A DNA stretch of 64,000 nt from Samsonia erythrinae (GTDB lineage Bacteria > Pseudomonadota > Gammaproteobacteria > Enterobacterales > Enterobacteriaceae): contig NZ_SMBY01000003.1 of assembly GCF_004342665.1 (NCBI RefSeq), positions 310,001 to 374,000 on the forward strand, written 5' to 3'. Each line of letters starts with the position of its first letter. The stretch's first letter is position 1. A model generated the notes under the pieces. That model was not told where the DNA came from. It saw only the letters and a program-made list of their open reading frames with translations, and searched no databases. The position numbers and the translations under genes were made by a program. Below, one piece after another: positions 59,132 through 64,000 of this stretch.

Positions 59132-59159
59132 AAAAGGGCCTTAACCATTGCGCCCTTTT
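59132..59159. terminator. Terminator between mgtE and galK
   Basis: aaaagggc / gcccttt arms with an 11-base loop, flanked by A and T runs, serving both convergent genes. Confidence 0.8.
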
Positions 59160-59182
59160 CGCCGGTGATTTTCGGCGAACGC

Positions 59183-60346
59183 TCAGCGCAATCGGCCTGC
59201 GCCGTCGGACGCCCGGCACAGGTAGATAGACGGTTGAAGCCCGGTACGCGCCGGGTATTCTCGAACTATCGCCTGTTTTACCTCTTCCGTCAGCGCGGAG
59301 GGGATCAGGGCGACAATGCAGCCGCCGAAACCGCCGCCGGTCATGCGCACGCCCCCCTGCGCACCGACACGTTCCTGAATCAGCGCCACCAGCGCATCAA
59401 TCGGCGGCACGGTAATGTCAAAATCCTCCCGCATGGAAACCTGAGATTCCGCCATCAGCGTAAATAACCGACGGGCATCCTGACGCGCCAGCGCATCGGC
59501 CGCATCCAGTGTGCGGCTGTTCTCGGTAATCACGTGCCGCGCACGGCGCACCACGACCGGATCCAGCTCCGCCGCTCCCGCTTCAAGCTGCGGCAGTGAA
59601 ACATCGCGCAACGCCTTGACATTGAAATGACGTGCAGCCGCTTCACACTGTTGGCGACGTGCATTGTATTCGCTGTCCACCAAACCACGGCGCACGTTGG
59701 AATTTACAATCAGTAAATCCACATCGGCGAGCATCCGTACAGATCGGCTCGCCAGAGAGCGGCAATCAATCAGCATCGCATGACCGGCCTGCCCCTGCGC
59801 CGAAATATACTGATCCATAATGCCGCAGCGGCAACCGACAAAATCGTTTTCCGCACGCTGGCCGTTTAACGCAATATCCAACTGGCTGATGTTCAGGCCG
59901 TTTAACTCTTTGAACGTTTGTCCGATCGCCACTTCCAGCGAAGCCGACGAACTCAGCCCGGCGCCAGAGGGAACGTTGCCGGCAATCACCATGTCCATTC
60001 CGCTAAGCGGCAGGCCGCGCGCCAGCAGGAACTTTACGGTTCCCCGGACATAGTTAGCCCAGATAAGCGTCGGATGAGGCGCAATCTCCCCGGCAAGGTC
60101 GAATTCATCCTGCTGATTGTCATAATCCACCGCGATCGCCCGTATTTTGCCATCCTGACGCACAGCCGCGCTCACGACCGTGTGGTAATCGATCGCACAG
60201 GGTAAAACAAAGCCATCGTTATAATCCGTGTGTTCACCAATCAGGTTAACCCGACCGGGAGCCTGAATCGCGGCGTGTGGCGCATAACCCAACAAACGTC
60301 TGAAAACAGACTCGGTGACTTGACGCAGAGACTCCATCCGGGACAT
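59183..60346 (-). CDS. galK: GalK, galactokinase
   Basis: 387-residue GHMP kinase that phosphorylates galactose to galactose-1-phosphate. The family motifs are complete: substrate loop [24 protein letters not shown] loop [13 protein letters not shown], and the C-terminal [12 protein letters not shown]. The gene starts 9 bases after the galT stop, so it is coupled to galT. galE and galM are not next to it. Confidence 0.95.
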   Translation of the reverse strand: MSRMESLRQVTESVFRRLLGYAPHAAIQAPGRVNLIGEHTDYNDGFVLPCAIDYHTVVSAAVRQDGKIRAIAVDYDNQQDEFDLAGEIAPHPTLIWANYVRGTVKFLLARGLPLSGMDMVIAGNVPSGAGLSSSASLEVAIGQTFKELNGLNISQLDIALNGQRAENDFVGCRCGIMDQYISAQGQAGHAMLIDCRSLASRSVRMLADVDLLIVNSNVRRGLVDSEYNARRQQCEAAARHFNVKALRDVSLPQLEAGAAELDPVVVRRARHVITENSRTLDAADALARQDARRLFTLMAESQVSMREDFDITVPPIDALVALIQERVGAQGGVRMTGGGFGGCIVALIPSALTEEVKQAIVREYPARTGLQPSIYLCRASDGAGRLR

Positions 60347-60355
60347 AAAATGACC

Positions 60356-61396
60356 TCAACTTTGCTCACGAAAATGAATATCACTCAGGCTGCGTAAACG
60401 TTCAGCCGCCTGCTCTGCCGTCAGATCGCGTTGTGCTTCAGCCAGCATTTCATAGCCGACCATAAATTTGCGCACGCTGGCGGAGCGTAACAGCGGAGGA
60501 TAAAAATGGGCATGCAATTGCCAGTGCCTATTGTCGTCGCCATTAAATGGCGCGCCGTGCCATCCCATCGAATAGGGAAATGAACACTGGAACAGATTGT
60601 CGTAACGGCTGGTCAGTTTCTTCAGGAGCAGCGCCAGATCGTGACGCTGAACGTCGCTCAACTGCGGCAATCGCTGTACGGCGAATGTCGGCAATACCAG
60701 CGTTTCAAACGGCCATGACGCCCAGTAAGGGACAACCGCCAACCAGTGCGCCGTTTCCACCACGCTGCGCGAACCGTCAGCCTGCTCACGCTGAACGTAG
60801 TCCAGCAGTAACGGTGAACCATGACGGGCGAAATAGGCTCGCTGCCGCTCGTCCTCACGCTGTACCTCATTTGGCAGAAAATCGTTAGCCCACACTTGCC
60901 CGTGCGGATGGGGATTGGAGCACCCCATCATCGCGCCTTTATTCTCGAAAACCTGAACCCACGGATAGCGCCTGCCCAGTTCCTCGCTTTGATCGCACCA
61001 GATATCAATTACCGCTTTCAGTGCCGGCAGCGAAAGCTGAGGCAGACTTTTACCGTGATCGGGAGAAAAACAGATGACGCGGCTGACGCCGCGCGCTTGC
61101 TGCATCCGGAAAAGGTCGTCGTTGCCCGGCGGCGCATCCGGCGTGTCCTCCATCAGGGCCGAAAAATCATTCGTAAAAACAAAGGGGCCCTGATAAGGCG
61201 GATTAACATCGCCAGTAATACGTTTGTTGCCCGCACACAGGTAGCAGGCGGGATCATAGGACGGCGGCGTCGAACGATCGGGCTCATCCTGCTGACCTTG
61301 CCAGGGGCGGCTGGCGCGATGCGGCGAAACCAGAATCCATTCACCTTTCAGCGGATTAAATCGGCGATGCGGATGTTCTGTTGGCTCAAACGGCAT
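60356..61396 (-). CDS. galT: GalT, galactose-1-phosphate uridylyltransferase
   Basis: 346-residue enzyme that moves UMP from UDP-glucose to galactose-1-phosphate. The nucleophile lies in [16 protein letters not shown] and the zinc cysteines in CYLCAGNKR. The ATG at 61396 ([20 protein letters not shown]) fits the family N-terminus; the frame opens 19 codons earlier without support. First gene of galTK, with two GalR-type operators upstream. Confidence 0.95.
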   Translation of the reverse strand: MPFEPTEHPHRRFNPLKGEWILVSPHRASRPWQGQQDEPDRSTPPSYDPACYLCAGNKRITGDVNPPYQGPFVFTNDFSALMEDTPDAPPGNDDLFRMQQARGVSRVICFSPDHGKSLPQLSLPALKAVIDIWCDQSEELGRRYPWVQVFENKGAMMGCSNPHPHGQVWANDFLPNEVQREDERQRAYFARHGSPLLLDYVQREQADGSRSVVETAHWLAVVPYWASWPFETLVLPTFAVQRLPQLSDVQRHDLALLLKKLTSRYDNLFQCSFPYSMGWHGAPFNGDDNRHWQLHAHFYPPLLRSASVRKFMVGYEMLAEAQRDLTAEQAAERLRSLSDIHFREQS

Positions 61397-61521
61397 AAGC
61401 GATTCCTCAAAGCAATAATGCGAATTCCTTACAGGTAGGAAAGCCAATGGCATAGCCCGGCGCCTTTCATCAATAAGGGGCGCGAATCGGGCAGCACACA
61501 GACACCGTCAGAAAAGTCACC

Positions 61522-61537
61522 GTGTAACCGTTACCCC
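61522..61537. promoter_or_regulatory. Candidate GalR operator, distal
   Basis: gtgtaaccgttacccc matches GTGnAAnCGnTTnCAC with two mismatches in the right half. Its centre is 86 bases from the second operator, about eight helical turns. Confidence 0.5.
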
Positions 61538-61607
61538 TATATTTATAGAAAAAATCTCTGTAATAATGCGAGTGTTATTGGGAATTGATGTATAAGGGCA
61601 TAAAAAT

Positions 61608-61623
61608 GTGTAAACGATTACAT
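61608..61623. promoter_or_regulatory. Candidate GalR operator, proximal
   Basis: gtgtaaacgattacat matches the GalR consensus GTGnAAnCGnTTnCAC with a single mismatch. It lies about 215 bases before galT. Confidence 0.75.
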
Positions 61624-61930
61624 TCAATCTAAACCTCAGGCGATGATTTTGGAATAGCGAAAGAGAAGATAATGGGTGATGGCGATCGTATAAATACGGT
61701 CTGGATCAGAAAGGGCAGCAGGTCAAATAGGTAACATGCCTGAAAAACCTGTACAGTGATAAAGAAAAATCAGCCGTTTTTTCTTTTAATTGCACGTTAG
61801 GCGACGACTCGCCTTCTCTCCCCCCAGACAATGTGAGCGGCAGGACAAAGCTCATCGTTTTGTACTCTGCCGATGCATACGCCGCTTGCGGCGCGACGGG
61901 GATAACGTATTTGACCGTTCAGGAATGCCA

Positions 61931-62941
61931 ATGGCCACAATAAAGGACGTCGCACGTCTATCCGGTTTCTCCGTCGCCACGGTTTCACGCGTGATCAACA
62001 ACTCCCCCAAAGCGAGCGCCGCCTCACGCGACGCGGTACACAAAGCGATGGCGGAACTGAAATATCATCCGAATGCCAATGCCAGAGCCCTTGCCCACCA
62101 AAGTGCGGAGACCATGGGGCTGGTTGTCGCTGATGTGTCCGATCCCTTTTTTGGCGCGATGGTGAAATCCGTCGAGCAAATCGCACAGGCAACCGGTCGT
62201 TTTCTGCTGATCGGGAACGGCTACCACAATGCCGAACAGGAGAGGAAGGCCATTGAGCAGTTGATTCGCCATCGTTGCGCCGGGCTGATCGTGCACGCGA
62301 AGATGCTGTCGGACGACGAACTGGCCGCGTTAATGAGCCATATTCCCGATATGGTGCTTATCAACCGTGTTTTGCCCGACTATGAAACCCGCTGCGTCGC
62401 GCTGGATGATCATTACGGTTCCTGGCTGGCGACGCGTCATTTGATTCAGGAAGGGCATCAGAAAATGGGTTTCCTCTGCTCTAATCACCCCATCTCCGAC
62501 GCCGCAGACCGCTTGCAGGGCTATCGGGATGCTTTGCAGGAACACAACATCACGCTAGATGAACGTCTTATTGCCTGGGCATCGCCGGACGAACCGGGCG
62601 GCGAGTCGGCAATGATGGAGCTCCTGAGTCGGGGAGGCCAGATGACAGCGGTGGTGTGTTATAACGACGCGATGGCCGCTGGCGCGCTGTCGGTGTTAAG
62701 CGACAACAGCATCAGCGTTCCGCAGGATATGTCGGTGGTAGGGTTCGATGACGTCCTCATTGCCCGTTACCTTCGTCCCCGACTGACAACCGTGCGCTAT
62801 CCGGTTTCAACAATGGCAATACAGGCGGCGGAATTGGCTATTGCGCTCTCCCACGGTCAGCCGCTGAGCGCCCCCACCCATCTGTTCAGCCCAACGCTGG
62901 TGCGCCGCCAATCGGTCTGCCCACCAGCGCGTAACACCTAA
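61931..62941 (+). CDS. galR: GalR, galactose repressor (LacI family)
   Basis: 336-residue LacI-family regulator. The HTH is ATIKDVARLSGFSVATVSRVINN, then the hinge HPNANARALA and a periplasmic-binding-type core (VVADVSDPFFGAMVKSVEQIA, VVCYNDAMAAGALSVL, VVGFDDVLIARYLRPRLTTVRYP). The N-terminus fits E. coli GalR better than GalS. The ATG at 61931 has AGGA upstream; the longer frame from 61790 is unlikely. It should repress galTK through the adjacent operators and may regulate itself. Confidence 0.88.
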   Translation: MATIKDVARLSGFSVATVSRVINNSPKASAASRDAVHKAMAELKYHPNANARALAHQSAETMGLVVADVSDPFFGAMVKSVEQIAQATGRFLLIGNGYHNAEQERKAIEQLIRHRCAGLIVHAKMLSDDELAALMSHIPDMVLINRVLPDYETRCVALDDHYGSWLATRHLIQEGHQKMGFLCSNHPISDAADRLQGYRDALQEHNITLDERLIAWASPDEPGGESAMMELLSRGGQMTAVVCYNDAMAAGALSVLSDNSISVPQDMSVVGFDDVLIARYLRPRLTTVRYPVSTMAIQAAELAIALSHGQPLSAPTHLFSPTLVRRQSVCPPARNT

Positions 62942-62955
62942 GCGCGCGTTAGCGG

Positions 62956-63930
62956 TCAACGGTTTTCGCTGCCGCTCGCCTCATTCAGCCGTTCGATATC
63001 GTCTGCCGACAGCGTCAGCCGCGTCGCGCTCGCCAGTTCCGCCACCTGCGCGAGCGACGTCGCGCTGGCGATCGGCGCGGTCACGCTCGGGCGCGCAATC
63101 AGCCACGCCAACGCCACCTGAGACGGCGTCGTTTGATGCGACTGCGCCACGCTATCCAGCGCCGTCAGAATCGTGCGCCCACGTGCGTTCAGGTATTTCT
63201 CGACGACCCCTTGTCCGCGCGCGCTTTTTGACGCATCCTCCGGCTGGCGATACTTGCCTGACAGAAACCCGCTGGCCAGTGAATAATAGCTGATGACCCC
63301 GATCCCGTGTTCAAGCGCCAGCGGCTCCAGCTCGGCTTCGTAGCCCTGCCGATCGTATAAGTTGTATTCCGGTTGCAGCGTTTCATAGCGTGCCAGATGG
63401 TTAGCTTTGCTGACGTTCAGGGCCTCCGCCAGACGCTCCGCGCTGTAGTTAGACGCGCCAATCGCTCTGACTTTCCCCTCTTTAATCAAGGCATCAAACG
63501 CAGCCAGCGTTTCCTCCAGCGGCGTCTCCTGGTCGTCCGTATGCGCCTGATAGAGATCGATATAATCCGTTTGCAAACGCTGTAAGGAAGACTCGACCGC
63601 CTGACGAATATAGCGAGGCGACAGCCCTTTCTTGCCCTCGTCCAAATCCATGCCGACTTTGGTGGCGAGAATGACCTTATCGCGCAGGCCGCTTTTCTTC
63701 AGCCAGTTGCCGATGATCGTTTCAGACTCGCCGCCCTGATTACCGGGCGCCCAACGCGAGTAAACATCCGCGGTATCAATGAAGTTCAGCCGGTGCTCCA
63801 TGAGCGCATCCAGCAGGCTGAACGAGGTCGGCTGATCGACCGTCCAGCCAAAGACATTGCCGCCAAACGCCAATGGCGGAACCACAATGCCCGAACGTCC
63901 AAGCTCACGCATCATCTCTGATACTGACAT
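62956..63930 (-). CDS. Aldo/keto reductase
   Basis: 324-residue NADPH-dependent oxidoreductase with an AKR TIM barrel. Catalytic-type residues are seen in NFIDTADVYSRW (Asp/Tyr), VILATKVGMD (Lys) and YIDLYQAHTDDQETP (His); the cofactor region is AIGASNYSAERL, and the C-terminal PSQVALAWLIARPSVTAPI-SATSL is typical. Start ATG with AAGGAG eight bases upstream. Convergent with galR. The substrate is not known. Confidence 0.88.
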   Translation of the reverse strand: MSVSEMMRELGRSGIVVPPLAFGGNVFGWTVDQPTSFSLLDALMEHRLNFIDTADVYSRWAPGNQGGESETIIGNWLKKSGLRDKVILATKVGMDLDEGKKGLSPRYIRQAVESSLQRLQTDYIDLYQAHTDDQETPLEETLAAFDALIKEGKVRAIGASNYSAERLAEALNVSKANHLARYETLQPEYNLYDRQGYEAELEPLALEHGIGVISYYSLASGFLSGKYRQPEDASKSARGQGVVEKYLNARGRTILTALDSVAQSHQTTPSQVALAWLIARPSVTAPIASATSLAQVAELASATRLTLSADDIERLNEASGSENR

Positions 63931-64000
63931 AATCACACTCCTTTTGAATCATGCAGAACACATTATGGGAAACACTCGCCTATCGGCAACGTGTAGCCTG

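Larger units (their letters stand above)
61397..61930. other. galT-galR divergent regulatory region
   Basis: 534 bases with no gene. It holds GalR-type operators at 61522-61537 and 61608-61623 and AT-rich promoter DNA for galTK (minus) and galR (plus). Confidence 0.6.

Overview
This window looks like chromosomal DNA of a pectinolytic, plant-associated enterobacterium of the Pectobacteriaceae, closest in layout to Pectobacterium or Brenneria. The evidence is a complete Out (type II secretion) cluster that includes outN, a GH28 exo-polygalacturonosidase inside that cluster, a KdgR-type operator, and E. coli-like synteny blocks around it (fadJ-fadI-yfcZ-fadL-mlaA-yfdC-argW; folD-ybcJ-cysS-ppiB-lpxH-purEK; ppk-ppx-yfgG). 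All calls come from reading the sequence and from family knowledge; no search was run.

Layout. 1-9294: fatty-acid beta-oxidation (fadJ cut by the left edge, fadI), yfcZ, fadL, mqo, mlaA, yfdC and tRNA-Arg(CCT). FadR-like operators precede fadI and fadL. 9295-11314: an AT-rich accessory stretch behind the tRNA with two proteins I do not recognise. 11315-13406: dbpA and a 24-residue membrane protein matching YpdK. 13407-29275: the secretion block. outC to outO run as one minus-strand train with mostly 4-base overlaps, headed by the lipoprotein-type pehX. outB diverges from pehX across a region with a good KdgR box, and outS (pilotin) converges on outB.

29382-35287: alaC, an L-Ala-D/L-Glu epimerase-like gene, a D-amino-acid aminotransferase (together suggesting handling of D-Ala/D-Glu or peptidoglycan-derived compounds) and a large DUF3772/MscS-type channel. 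35691-37198: tRNA-Arg(TCT) followed by a decayed island: an integrase start, a DUF4942 remnant and an intact vapBC pair. 37531-44229: folD, ybcJ, cysS with an unusual cysteine-rich upstream reading frame, a DoxX gene, ppiB, lpxH and purEK with a PurR box. 44717-47961: serine uptake and deamination (sdaC, sdaB) and a solitary HTH regulator.

48091-56556: a phosphate ABC module with unusually large permeases (pstB-pstA-pstC type, no pstS or phoU) divergent from ppk-ppx, tying phosphate transport to polyphosphate. 56760-59116: a YjfB-like putative motility protein behind a near-consensus sigma-28 promoter, yfgG and mgtE. 59183-61930: galK and galT divergent from galR, with two GalR-type operators between them and no galE. 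62956-63930: an aldo/keto reductase.

The most interesting point is the frame ending in a TGATG overlap with cysS. It carries seven Cys codons at mostly 15-base spacing and looks like a leader peptide that could sense charged tRNA-Cys. Other points worth following are the lipobox on PehX next to its probable secretion machine, the sigma-28 promoter before the YjfB-like gene, and the argU island scar.
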